Shown: positions 1-6,417 of the stretch, piece by piece
Layout of the letters: each line of letters begins with the position of its first letter
Numbering within the stretch: position 1 is the first letter of the stretch
Source: PUMD01 sp964599275
GTDB taxonomy: Bacteria > Bacillota > Sulfobacillia > SLMV01
Direction of reading: 5' to 3'
DNA length: 21,904 nucleotides
Assembly (NCBI GenBank): GCA_964599275.1
Contig: CAZRFK010000027.1
Span: 1-21,904 of the forward strand
Made by a program: the position numbers and the translations under genes
Notes under the pieces: generated by a model
Told to the model about the DNA's origin: nothing
The model's input: only the letters and a program-made list of their open reading frames with translations
Databases searched by the model: none

Positions 1-265
1 CCACTCCTCCTGACAGGCTCATCGCAAAAGCGGGCGTTCCAAATGTCCCACCAAGTAGAGACCCAAAAATTGTGCGACCAACGGCAACATAAACACCTTT
101 TGAACCTCCCCACATTATTATGCAGTATAGTGTAACCACATTGGCCAAACCCAGCTTGGCACCAGGAACGGGGAATGGAACACCTACCATTCGCTCCACC
201 CAGTGTATAGCGCCACCTACAGCTATAAGTAAAGCCAATCTGGTCATGCACGTCGTTTTGCTCAT
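1..265 (-). CDS. Gx transporter family protein, 5' part (runs off the left edge)
   Basis: Reading leftwards from an ATG at 265, the sequence encodes 88 residues before the window ends. The start is preceded by GAGAGGGG about 5 bases upstream. The translation carries VPGAKLGLANVVTLYC near residues 32-47 and later GTFGTPAFAMSLSGG, both typical of the Gx transporter / 'heptaprenyl diphosphate synthase component I' family (PF07456-like), a small multi-spanning membrane protein related to ECF-transporter S components. Family knowledge: despite the old name it is thought to be a membrane transporter subunit, often encoded beside an FMN-binding or NusG-like protein and prenyl-diphosphate synthase genes. 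Those neighbours would lie outside the window to the left. It is divergent from the aldo/keto reductase. A TATAAT at 351-356 on this strand could be its -10, but I see no matching -35. The substrate cannot be inferred. Confidence 0.85.
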   Translation of the reverse strand, partial: MSKTTCMTRLALLIAVGGAIHWVERMVGVPFPVPGAKLGLANVVTLYCIIMWGGSKGVYVAVGRTIFGSLLGGTFGTPAFAMSLSGGV

Positions 266-617
266 GCCAACCCCTCTCTCCAATCCGACAGTATCAATCA
301 GTCGACTCCTCGGTCAAACCCTAAATGTGGAACCTCGACGAGCAGATAAAATTATATACCTTACGTGGCTCTTAAAGGCTACCGCTTCATCAAAATCTGT
401 GCAAAAACATCTCAGAACAACTTATGGCATAATTATATCACTTCATTTTCTAAACGTATCAAGGAACTTGTCCAGAGTGAGTGAAATGAAGTAGATTCAA
501 ATAAAAAGACAGTCTCCATTTCCATACTGTTAAAGGCGATCGTGGCAAATTTTCATCAACAAGTTAAAATAAACATGGTATCAACTGTTTATCGCTAAAA
601 AGAAAGGATGGTACATC
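266..617. other. Divergent intergenic region, no gene seen
   Basis: This 352-base, AT-rich stretch separates the Gx transporter gene (-) from the aldo/keto reductase (+). The only regulatory hint is TATAAT on the minus strand at 351-356, which lacks a good -35. The short + frame at 120-494 has no plausible ribosome binding site and overlaps the Gx coding sequence, so it is not called. Confidence 0.5.
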
Positions 618-1484
618 TTGGAGCCTCAAGAATGCCGAAGCAGCAAAATCCCCACCAGACCCCTGGGACAGACTGGTCATTCAGTCAGCATTCTCAGCCT
701 GGGCGGAGAAGCCACAATAGAGAAAAAACAACAGCAAAAAGAAGCAATCAAGATAATCAACCGGGCTCTCGACTTGGGAGTAAACTACATAGATACTTCT
801 CCCAAATATGGTCAGGGAGGAAGCGAAAAAAATATCGGTGAAGTCATGAAGACCCGGCGAAATGAAGTTTTCTTGGCAAGTAAGACCCACGGAAGAACAT
901 ATGATGAAACAATGCGCCTGTTTGAAAACAGTCTGAAGAGGTTGAACGCTGATTATCTGGACCTATATCAAATTCACAATGTACAGACTACTGAAGAAGT
1001 GAAACAGATAATTGGTGAAAACGGTGCTATAAAAGCTGTAGAAAAATTAAAAAGTGAAGGTGCCGTGCAAAACATAGGACTCACAGGCCACAAAAACCCC
1101 GATATCCTGCTCAAACTATTAAAGTGCTACGACTTTGACTGTCTCCTCATGGCCTTCAGCGCAGCAGATCCCCATTATCAGTCTTTTCAGAAGTTGCTAA
1201 CAGAAGCCTCTGAGAGGAACTTAGGTATAATCGCCATGAAAACCGCGGGAGTAGGGCGAATTTTCCAGGATGAGGGCATAAATAGTATGAAACAAGCACT
1301 CGGTTACGTCTGGTCCCATCCGGTTCATACTGCGATTGTAGGCACCAGTACGCTCGAAGAACTGGAGGAAAACGTACAGGCAGCCCGGGGTTTTACTCCC
1401 TATTCATCCGAGAAGCTCAGGGAACTGGAGAAAATCACAAAACCTTACGGGAAAAATGCCAATTTCTATAAAATCGAATGGTAA
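618..1484 (+). CDS. Aldo/keto reductase family oxidoreductase
   Basis: 288 residues, close to the short (about 280-330 aa) aldo/keto reductases. The start is TTG, preceded by AGAAAGGA 8 bases upstream. An ATG at 608 lies in another frame, and no other in-frame start has a ribosome binding site. The N-terminus has the usual RPLGQTG..LSLGG strand pair. The catalytic tetrad is recognisable: Asp59 in NYIDTSPKYG, Tyr64 in the same segment, Lys89 in LASKTHGR and His120 in LYQIHNVQ. The C-terminal GTSTLEELEENV motif forms the NAD(P)H-binding end. The family reduces aldehydes and ketones to alcohols with NAD(P)H in the cytosol; the substrate is unknown here. It stands alone, divergent from the Gx gene, and converges on the thioredoxin-like gene with a hairpin between. 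It has no ferredoxin-type C-terminal extension. Confidence 0.93.
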   Translation: MEPQECRSSKIPTRPLGQTGHSVSILSLGGEATIEKKQQQKEAIKIINRALDLGVNYIDTSPKYGQGGSEKNIGEVMKTRRNEVFLASKTHGRTYDETMRLFENSLKRLNADYLDLYQIHNVQTTEEVKQIIGENGAIKAVEKLKSEGAVQNIGLTGHKNPDILLKLLKCYDFDCLLMAFSAADPHYQSFQKLLTEASERNLGIIAMKTAGVGRIFQDEGINSMKQALGYVWSHPVHTAIVGTSTLEELEENVQAARGFTPYSSEKLRELEKITKPYGKNANFYKIEW

Positions 1485-1492
1485 GCCTGTAG

Positions 1493-1524
1493 GGATGAGT
1501 CGGCCCACAATGACCGACTCATCC
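1493..1524. terminator. Hairpin between convergent genes
   Basis: A perfect 11-bp stem, GGATGAGTCGG / CCGACTCATCC, with a 10-base loop sits between the aldo/keto reductase stop (1484) and the thioredoxin-like stop (1542). A moderately T-rich tail (ATTGTTTTC) follows on the + strand. The minus-strand tail is not T-rich, so termination is better supported for the reductase. Confidence 0.7.
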
Positions 1525-1541
1525 AGATTGTTTTCATCCCT

Positions 1542-2093
1542 TTATTCGAGCAGCTGCTCGACAGCTGATTCCAGCTCATGTTTGTGGTCTTCCGTCCAGC
1601 CGGTAATTCGAGTGACCACCTGGTTTTCTTCATCAACCAGCAAACCGGTAGGCACAAAACGAACCTCAGCTTCACTGAATCCTTCACCGGCCTGATCAAC
1701 GTAAACTTCATAGAACAATTCCCGTTCATTGAAAAACTCTGCAGTATCATCGGCGCTATCTCCACTGATGATTACAACCTGCACTCCCTGCTTCTCCCAC
1801 TCTCTGGCACTATCATATAGGTCCTCAACTGCTGTGACACAGGAGGGGCAGCTGGTAGTGAAAAACATCGCATAGACAGGCTTATCAAAGTCAGTGAAAA
1901 ATTCAATATCTGTCTCCAAATCCCCGGATTCAAGTTGCAGCCTGGAGACCTCAAATGACGGAGCAGATTCAGCTGTTTCTGACTCCTGCGATGGTGAAAA
2001 CATGCCTGCACACACACTGGTAAACACTACTGCCAGAAGCAGAAGTAGGCCCATTAGAACAGTTGGTCCGAGTCTTGCATCGGAGAAACTCAC
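1542..2093 (-). CDS. Membrane-anchored thioredoxin-like (TlpA/ResA-type) protein
   Basis: 183 residues from a GTG start, with AGGGAGAG about 9 bases upstream; the downstream ATG at Met14 would remove the charged N-terminus. Residues 13-30 (MGLLLLLAVVFTSVCAGM) form one hydrophobic segment, an uncleaved anchor or signal. A Cys at 28 recalls a lipobox, but the preceding residues (TSV) do not fit one well. After an acidic linker comes a thioredoxin fold: the active site SCPSC (Cys82 and Cys85) follows strand YAMFFTT, and VPTGLLVDEE near residue 150 supplies the cis-proline loop typical of TlpA/ResA proteins. The predicted role is thiol-disulfide exchange on the outer face of the membrane. It is the last gene of a cassette, 15 bases after the polyferredoxin gene, which is its likely electron donor or partner (inference). 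Confidence 0.88.
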   Translation of the reverse strand: MSFSDARLGPTVLMGLLLLLAVVFTSVCAGMFSPSQESETAESAPSFEVSRLQLESGDLETDIEFFTDFDKPVYAMFFTTSCPSCVTAVEDLYDSAREWEKQGVQVVIISGDSADDTAEFFNERELFYEVYVDQAGEGFSEAEVRFVPTGLLVDEENQVVTRITGWTEDHKHELESAVEQLLE

Positions 2094-2108
2094 TCCTGAT
2101 CTCTCCCT

Positions 2109-2936
2109 TCAACTATGCTTTTTCCACGGCAAATTGTTGCCTATGGCTCCTGTTGGACAAATCCCAGCACAATCCGAACATCTTACGCACTGAAAATCCT
2201 TAGGATTGTTCCTTATATCTATCTCCACTGGACATATGTCCACACAAGATTCACACTTCACGCATTTGGTATTATCAACAGTTATCTGGTACCAACTGAA
2301 ATAATTCGTTAACCCCATGATTGCCCCCAGTGGGCACATAAAACGACAAAATCCTCGCTTTATTAAGACTGATGCACCCAATATCAGCATGAGAACAGCC
2401 ACCTTGAACCAGAACAATGGTCCTATCAAACTACGCAGACTATAGTTACTCAAAGTTAAGGGTACACCCGCCTGCAAGGTTCCCTGCGGACAGATATATT
2501 TGCAAAAAGGTGGAATACTTACTCCGGTCTGCGGGTCTGTAAGCCACATTCCTGCAAACAGGGTGAAACCGAGCCAGAAATATCTCATCTTTTCGTAAGT
2601 CCTCGGAATGTATATATGGCTGCCCTTCAGACGGGCTAGAGCATCCTGGAGCCATCCAAAGGGGCATACCCACCCACAGGCAGCCCTGCCGACTGCGGAA
2701 CCAATGAAAACAAGGGTTCCCAGGACAAAGTGTGAAACCTTATTGGCTGCACCGGCAACAGTCTGCAGTGCTCCAATTGGACATGAAAAAGCCGCAGCTG
2801 GACATGAATAACAGTTCAGGACAGGCACACAAAATGACTTTGTAGCTCCAGAATGCACGGTCCCGCGGACAAAGTTCAATAAATGGGGGTTTAAAGCAAA
2901 GAAGAACAACAGCTGACTCCAACTGCGTTTCTTCAT
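2109..2936 (-). CDS. 4Fe-4S polyferredoxin membrane protein (NapH/MauN-like)
   Basis: 275 residues. The chosen ATG at 2936 overlaps the stop of the upstream 45-aa gene in an ATGA arrangement; an in-frame GTG at 2951 would give five more residues. The sequence alternates hydrophobic segments with Cys-Pro motifs: CVPVLNCYSCP and SCPIG (Cys36-52), CGWVCPFG (87, 91), CKYICPQG (145, 149) and CRFMCPLG (197, 201). It ends in two classical cytosolic ferredoxin motifs, CVKCESCVDICP (225-235) and CVRCSDCAGICP (250-260), so at least two [4Fe-4S] clusters are expected. NapH, MauN, NosR and CcoG relatives use this layout to pass electrons across or along the membrane. The tight coupling to a CXXC miniprotein upstream and a thioredoxin-like protein downstream suggests delivery of electrons to extracytoplasmic thiols rather than to nitrate reductase, no part of which is present. 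Confidence 0.92.
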   Translation of the reverse strand: MKKRSWSQLLFFFALNPHLLNFVRGTVHSGATKSFCVPVLNCYSCPAAAFSCPIGALQTVAGAANKVSHFVLGTLVFIGSAVGRAACGWVCPFGWLQDALARLKGSHIYIPRTYEKMRYFWLGFTLFAGMWLTDPQTGVSIPPFCKYICPQGTLQAGVPLTLSNYSLRSLIGPLFWFKVAVLMLILGASVLIKRGFCRFMCPLGAIMGLTNYFSWYQITVDNTKCVKCESCVDICPVEIDIRNNPKDFQCVRCSDCAGICPTGAIGNNLPWKKHS

Positions 2937-3070
2937 CCAACCCCCACACATTCAAGACAAATTCGAATAGCCCTTGTAAGGATCTGTCCTAGCTCGCCGT
3001 CCAGGATGCCCGAAATTATTAAAAGAATTCCCATTACCGCTGATGCGATCCACCATTTGGTAATGCGCAT
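2933..3070 (-). CDS. Small membrane protein with CXXC motif (CD1871A-like)
   Basis: A 45-residue gene. ATG at 3070 is preceded by AAGGGGG about 7 bases upstream, and the TGA overlaps the next gene's ATG (ATGA), so translation is probably coupled. The protein has a short basic N-terminus (MRITKWW), one hydrophobic helix at about residues 8-22, the segment GELGQILTRAIRICLEC, and ends VGVG. The Cys38-Leu-Glu-Cys41 pair near the C-terminus matches the small clostridial 'CD1871A family CXXC motif-containing' proteins as I recall them (length, single helix, ICLEC near the end), which are also found beside 4Fe-4S binding proteins. Its role is unknown. By context it may shuttle electrons, or help anchor or metallate the polyferredoxin partner. 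Confidence 0.82.
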   Translation of the reverse strand: MRITKWWIASAVMGILLIISGILDGELGQILTRAIRICLECVGVG

Positions 3071-3197
3071 CTGAAAACCCCCTTATTTCTAAACAGGCTT
3101 TCAGAAAACTGTTGATATTTCAAGATGGGACCGCGAATATCATCAGGCCAGACCCTCCAACCCAAACTAAAACGATGGAGGCAATGGATTGAAGTGA

Positions 3198-4520
3198 TCA
3201 GGGTAAATCTATTATTTCCCTGCTGTGTATACCCATCTCATCAAGCTCTTCTAAGACCGGTTCATATAATTGCTGATGCACTGGAATTTTTACACCCTTC
3301 AGATTTATCCGGCCTTGAAGCATCAGCCTGCAGGTAATAGCAATCGGTAGACCTGTGGTTCGAGCTACAGAAGAGTGGCCGCTGGATTGTCCGTAATCTA
3401 CCAGGGTGGATAGCAATCTCCTGAGTTTTCCATCCGGGAAACGAGCCAGATATTCATGCGTCATGACCACCATATCCTGTTCATCTTCACTGTACTGTAA
3501 TTTTTCCAACATCAGTTGAGAGGTGACATCGGCAGGTGAACCTCTCTCCAGTGAGATTACCTCATCCTTGAGCAATCCCAGCCATCTAATTTTTTTGAGT
3601 ATTGACGAATGTTTCGGAATATTGAGTTTCCTCTCCAGTCTTGTTTGAAGGCTCGCCTCACCCTCATCCCCCAACATATCGGATGTAAATTGTTGGTAGG
3701 TCATGTTTGAAAGATCATATTTTTGATTATCATCAAGAGCGCCGATACTTGTGAGGGCAGCCATAGTATCGCACCATCCAGCAAAACGGTAGGTTCCTCT
3801 GAAGATTGTAGAGACTTCCGGTATCCCATAAATATCGCGGTAAGGAAGTGCATCGCCATTTGGGTAACATTCAAACCAGCCTACCTCAGGAACATGTTCA
3901 AAAAAGTAGTTCCGCATAACTGATTCACCAGCAACCTCAACGACATCGCCATTGTCTAAATAACGAGCTGGACGTTTAGCAGCGGATATTGCTCCACTTG
4001 GAGACCAAGAAAATTTATACCCTACCGGATTGTTATTAGATGAATGCGACGGAATTGCCCCACACATAGAACGGTAAGATTTTATTTCTGCTCCGTCACC
4101 CTGAAGATTTTTTATCGAATGAACTGCCATCATATGATCAATTCCTGGATCCAGGCCAACTTCCCCCAGAATCAGAACCCCCGATTCCCCGGCCAGAGTG
4201 TCCATGCGCAGCATCTCCTCCGTCAAATAGGTGGCCCCTATCATTGATGTTTTTTCCTGAACACAAACTTTCGCAATTTCAGACAGATATTCTTTCGGAA
4301 GCAGATTCAAGACGATATCACTATCTCTTATCAGATCACGCGGGGTCTCATGGTCAACATCAATCTCTACAGGTTGCCCGCGAGGGTGGCTGCAAACTGC
4401 TGCACGCGCAGCTTTCAAGTCTTTATCGGCCACCGTCAATTTCAAACCAGGCTGTTCAAACAGATAATCAATACATGGACCGGCAACTGTTCCAGCACCC
4501 AAAACAAATACTTTCTTCAA
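3198..4520 (-). CDS. Saccharopine dehydrogenase-like oxidoreductase (Lys9-type)
   Basis: 440 residues from a TTG start, with GGGAGGT spaced 8 bases upstream. The N-terminal Rossmann loop is VLGAGTVAGP (residues 6-15), followed by an Asp at the second strand end (TVADKDL), as in NAD(P)-binding saccharopine dehydrogenases. The family signature GEVGLDPGIDHMMA lies near residues 139-152, and FRGTYRFAGWCDTMAAL in the C-terminal half matches the substrate domain of saccharopine reductases. In yeast and plants this enzyme interconverts saccharopine with aminoadipate semialdehyde and glutamate; bacterial homologues act in lysine degradation or on related opine-like or carboxyspermidine-type substrates, so the substrate is not fixed. 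It is probably monocistronic. A second, distinct relative sits at 20344-21522. I see no terminator in the 127 bases before the miniprotein gene downstream. Confidence 0.9.
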   Translation of the reverse strand: MKKVFVLGAGTVAGPCIDYLFEQPGLKLTVADKDLKAARAAVCSHPRGQPVEIDVDHETPRDLIRDSDIVLNLLPKEYLSEIAKVCVQEKTSMIGATYLTEEMLRMDTLAGESGVLILGEVGLDPGIDHMMAVHSIKNLQGDGAEIKSYRSMCGAIPSHSSNNNPVGYKFSWSPSGAISAAKRPARYLDNGDVVEVAGESVMRNYFFEHVPEVGWFECYPNGDALPYRDIYGIPEVSTIFRGTYRFAGWCDTMAALTSIGALDDNQKYDLSNMTYQQFTSDMLGDEGEASLQTRLERKLNIPKHSSILKKIRWLGLLKDEVISLERGSPADVTSQLMLEKLQYSEDEQDMVVMTHEYLARFPDGKLRRLLSTLVDYGQSSGHSSVARTTGLPIAITCRLMLQGRINLKGVKIPVHQQLYEPVLEELDEMGIHSREIIDLP

Positions 4521-4745
4521 GTCAACCGACCTCCCAGCATCCCAACACCAGCTCCTATAAGACTCTGATCAGGTGATTTCTAGGAACATCGGTATATTCC
4601 TGTCCAACATGAAATTTTGCCAGGATGCCCTGACTGATGGATATCTGCCTGCAATGCTCATTCGAGGGAGGACATCACATTACCGAGTCAAACTTCTACT
4701 TTCTTTCACTCCCAGGGTACCTATCCGGCACTTCTTCCCCACAAC

Positions 4746-5106
4746 CTAAGCTCGCGTGAAGTCCTCTTCTATCTGCATCAGGTAAAGATGAAACACATAT
4801 TCACTCACTGCAACAGTGCTTCCAAATAAGGCAAGCGATTCCCCGTTGAAACGACCACCTGGAACAGCCCAAAATACCAGGTACGCCAAAACTGGTGCCA
4901 TGAACCCATCAGCTATGCTGGCTGCTATATTCCCAAAACCGGGGAGCAACATGTAATCCCCAATGATATAATTTACAATAGTGACAGCCATAAATCATTA
5001 ATACATGGCTCCATGGGTTAGGCTCAGCAAATACAAAGGCAACCACTGCCAATAGAAACATCAGGAGCAATTTCGTAACCACAGCCGCAATCTCTCCTTC
5101 ACGCAT
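4746..5106 (-). pseudogene. DUF2512 (YndM-like) membrane protein gene, frameshifted
   Basis: The 5' half starts at ATG 5106 behind AAAGGGGAAAAGGG and reads MREGEIAAVVTKLLLMFLL... up to WSHVLMI. The family then expects another helix and a YxxGDxxxLP motif, which appears in the neighbouring frame from about 4991 (VNYIIGDYMLLPGFGNIAAS) through to FTRA at 4746. Removing one T from the TTT at 4992-4994 would join them as HVLMI-MAVTIVNYIIGDY, giving roughly 120 residues with three or four membrane helices, the usual DUF2512 size. So this is either a recent single-base frameshift or a sequencing error. Alternatively the ATG at 4991 could restart translation, but without a good ribosome binding site. 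The family is unstudied; relatives occur in Bacillales and Clostridia. Confidence 0.78.
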
Positions 5107-5240
5107 TCCCTTTTCCCCTTTCCAGTAGTCATTTTTAGACCATAACAACATACATAAAGTTCTCAAAAGTCAAGCCAGTATACTGTCATTTGCGACCAAG
5201 AAGGTCTACTCAAGCGGTTGCTATCAAACAGATGAAGAAG

Positions 5241-5269
5241 TTGACAACAATGATATCCAGCTATATACT
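5241..5269 (+). promoter_or_regulatory. Consensus sigma-A promoter for the His/Cys-repeat gene
   Basis: TTGACA at 5241-5246, a 17-base spacer, then TATACT at 5264-5269. The -35 is perfect and the -10 is five of six. Transcription would start near 5276, leaving a leader of about 100 bases before the ATG at 5376. Confidence 0.82.
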
Positions 5270-5375
5270 TTTCCTGACTAGATGAATCGCTCATATACTG
5301 AGAAAGTCAACTTTAACTGCCACTGTGACCTAAATCGATTATATGCATGTTAGATTGAGGGGAGGTAGGTCGTTA

Positions 5376-5585
5376 ATGCACAGAAGAAGACACGGACACC
5401 ATAAAAAAGGGCGACAGTGCTGTCACCACCATTGTCATTGCCACTGTCACTGCCATTGTCACCACCATTGCCATTGTCATTGCCACGATGATGAGGAATG
5501 CTGCAAAGAAAAGAAGCATGATTGCCATCATGAGCAGGACTCAAAAGATGCCTGTGAAGATAAAACAGCAGAATGTGAACAATAA
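5376..5585 (+). CDS. His/Cys-repeat metal-binding-like small protein
   Basis: 69 residues. I chose the ATG at 5376 because AGGGGAGGT lies about 10 bases upstream; an in-frame ATG at 5343 lacks a site. A basic head (MHRRRHGHHKKGRQ) leads into CCHHHCHCHCHCHCHHHCHC and on to residue 37, an almost unbroken alternation of His and Cys. An acidic, Cys-spaced tail follows (DDEECC, CHHEQD, DACED, AECEQ). I count 15 Cys and 20 His, half of the protein, with no hydrophobic segment. Such a composition implies binding of soft or borderline metals (Zn, Cu, Ni, Cd) or redox-active thiols; this is inference, since it matches no metallothionein family I can name. It is a free-standing gene with its own strong promoter and terminator, consistent with high or regulated expression. 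Spore-coat-like His/Cys-rich proteins are an alternative comparison. Confidence 0.8.
   Translation: MHRRRHGHHKKGRQCCHHHCHCHCHCHCHHHCHCHCHDDEECCKEKKHDCHHEQDSKDACEDKTAECEQ
5424..5486 (+). repeat. CAYTGY hexanucleotide tandem repeat inside the His/Cys gene
   Basis: The core is built of six-base units of the form CAY TGY (His-Cys) with CAC CAC insertions. A longer unit beginning CACCACCATTG recurs after 36 bases (5424 and 5460). The third positions vary between C and T, so the protein pattern is better conserved than the DNA. The array would be prone to slippage and to change in repeat number. Confidence 0.85.
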
Positions 5586-5668
5586 ACGAAGGAAACTCTC
5601 CCGAAAACCGGCTTGCGCCCAGTATTTGATTTAATGAAAACCAAATACATTCATTGGTAGTTACCTTT

Positions 5669-5705
5669 ACCAGGCGGGCCCCATCAGGGGCCTTGTCTGG
5701 TTTTT
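5669..5705 (+). terminator. Rho-independent terminator after the His/Cys gene
   Basis: ACCAGGCGGGCCCC, loop ATCA, GGGGCCTTGTCTGGT, then a T run to 5705. The inner GGCCCC/GGGGCC stem is perfect and the outer ACCAGGC/GTCTGGT stem pairs with one G-U. It lies about 85 bases after the stop codon at 5585. Confidence 0.85.
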
Positions 5706-5769
5706 ACCTGCAGTGAGGGAAAGAAACACATCCCATTTCAATATATCATCAACCTGAACCAGAAACCCT

Positions 5770-6084
5770 TTAAGCAATATCCACTGGTGTGAAGGAATTA
5801 ACTTTCCGACAAAGAAATAAAAAATATATGAGTAGTAAAATAACAGTTTTTGATTTATGATACCGCAACAACACGAAAGTTGTCGGTTGGCATTCTACAT
5901 TATCCCCCAGCCATCCCCCGTCACACAGTTTCACCCTTACTTGTATGTGACGAGGTTTTAACTGTTCAATGGACACCCCCATGTCCGAGAGCAGAATGCC
6001 AACCGAATCACGCAAATAAGACGAAATATCCCGCAGCCCCCAGTTCAAAATTCTTATCCCTATATAACATATAACGTCATCCAT
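5770..6084 (-). CDS. Hypothetical protein, doubtful
   Basis: An open frame of 104 codons from ATG 6084, with only a weak GGAAG upstream. The first 80 residues have a protein-like composition (LRDISSYLRDSVGILLSDMG, then IQVRVKLCDGGWLGDNVECQ). The last 25 are an AT-rich hydrophobic stretch (VILLLIYFLFLCRKV). I recognise no family. It lies on the same strand as, and downstream of, the XRE-TPR regulator and the 65-codon frame, so the three could be co-transcribed. It may also be chance. Confidence 0.3.
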   Translation of the reverse strand: MDDVICYIGIRILNWGLRDISSYLRDSVGILLSDMGVSIEQLKPRHIQVRVKLCDGGWLGDNVECQPTTFVLLRYHKSKTVILLLIYFLFLCRKVNSFTPVDIA

Positions 6085-6201
6085 GGACTACTTCCGCTCA
6101 GAACCCCAGAAACCTCCCTCTAACTTCAGTTCAGCTCGCACTATCTCATGATATTTGTGAAATGCTCTAACCTACCTTGTATTACCAATTATCATAATTT
6201 A

Positions 6202-6399
6202 TCAAAAAGAAAAAACAACGGCAGAATCGATTTTGTCTATATCTACGATCCCAAAATGCCAAGCCAGATCCCCACTAACAATCATACCAAAAATAAACCT
6301 CAGCCTATCACCTAGCAAAAACAAGCCTTCGGTATCTATTATGAAATCAAGAGATCCGAAATTCTCTGTCACATTTTTCCCAGGAGCTGGACACACCAT
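6202..6399 (-). CDS. Small unknown protein downstream of the XRE-TPR regulator
   Basis: 65 codons starting 18 bases after the regulator's stop, with GATGGGG about 5 bases before the ATG. The sequence has several beta-like hydrophobic runs (FGSLDFIIDTEGLFLLGD, LRFIFGMIVSGDL, FGIVDIDKIDSAVVFSF) and no signal peptide. It matches no family I recognise. Close spacing on the same strand suggests co-transcription with the regulator. An alternative short frame from an ATG at 6408 gives only about 20 residues. Confidence 0.4.
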   Translation of the reverse strand: MVCPAPGKNVTENFGSLDFIIDTEGLFLLGDRLRFIFGMIVSGDLAWHFGIVDIDKIDSAVVFSF

Positions 6400-6417
6400 A
6401 TAACCCCATCATGTCCT

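Noticed and set aside
351..356. TATAAT as a firm promoter for the Gx gene
   Set aside because: No -35 or extended -10 accompanies it, so it is mentioned only as a hint.
608..841. Open frame with ATG overlapping the aldo/keto reductase start
   Set aside because: Its translation has no family features; the overlapping TTG frame gives a complete aldo/keto reductase.
1542..2093. Lipoprotein call for the thioredoxin-like protein
   Set aside because: Residues before Cys28 (TSV) do not fit a lipobox well; an uncleaved anchor is equally likely.
5424..5486. CRISPR-like array
   Set aside because: Units are six bases, in frame and coding; there are no spacers.
5350..5544. Minus-strand Asn/Gly/Asp-rich frame opposite the His/Cys gene
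   Set aside because: It is the antisense of the CAYTGY repeat; the + frame has the promoter, ribosome binding site and terminator.
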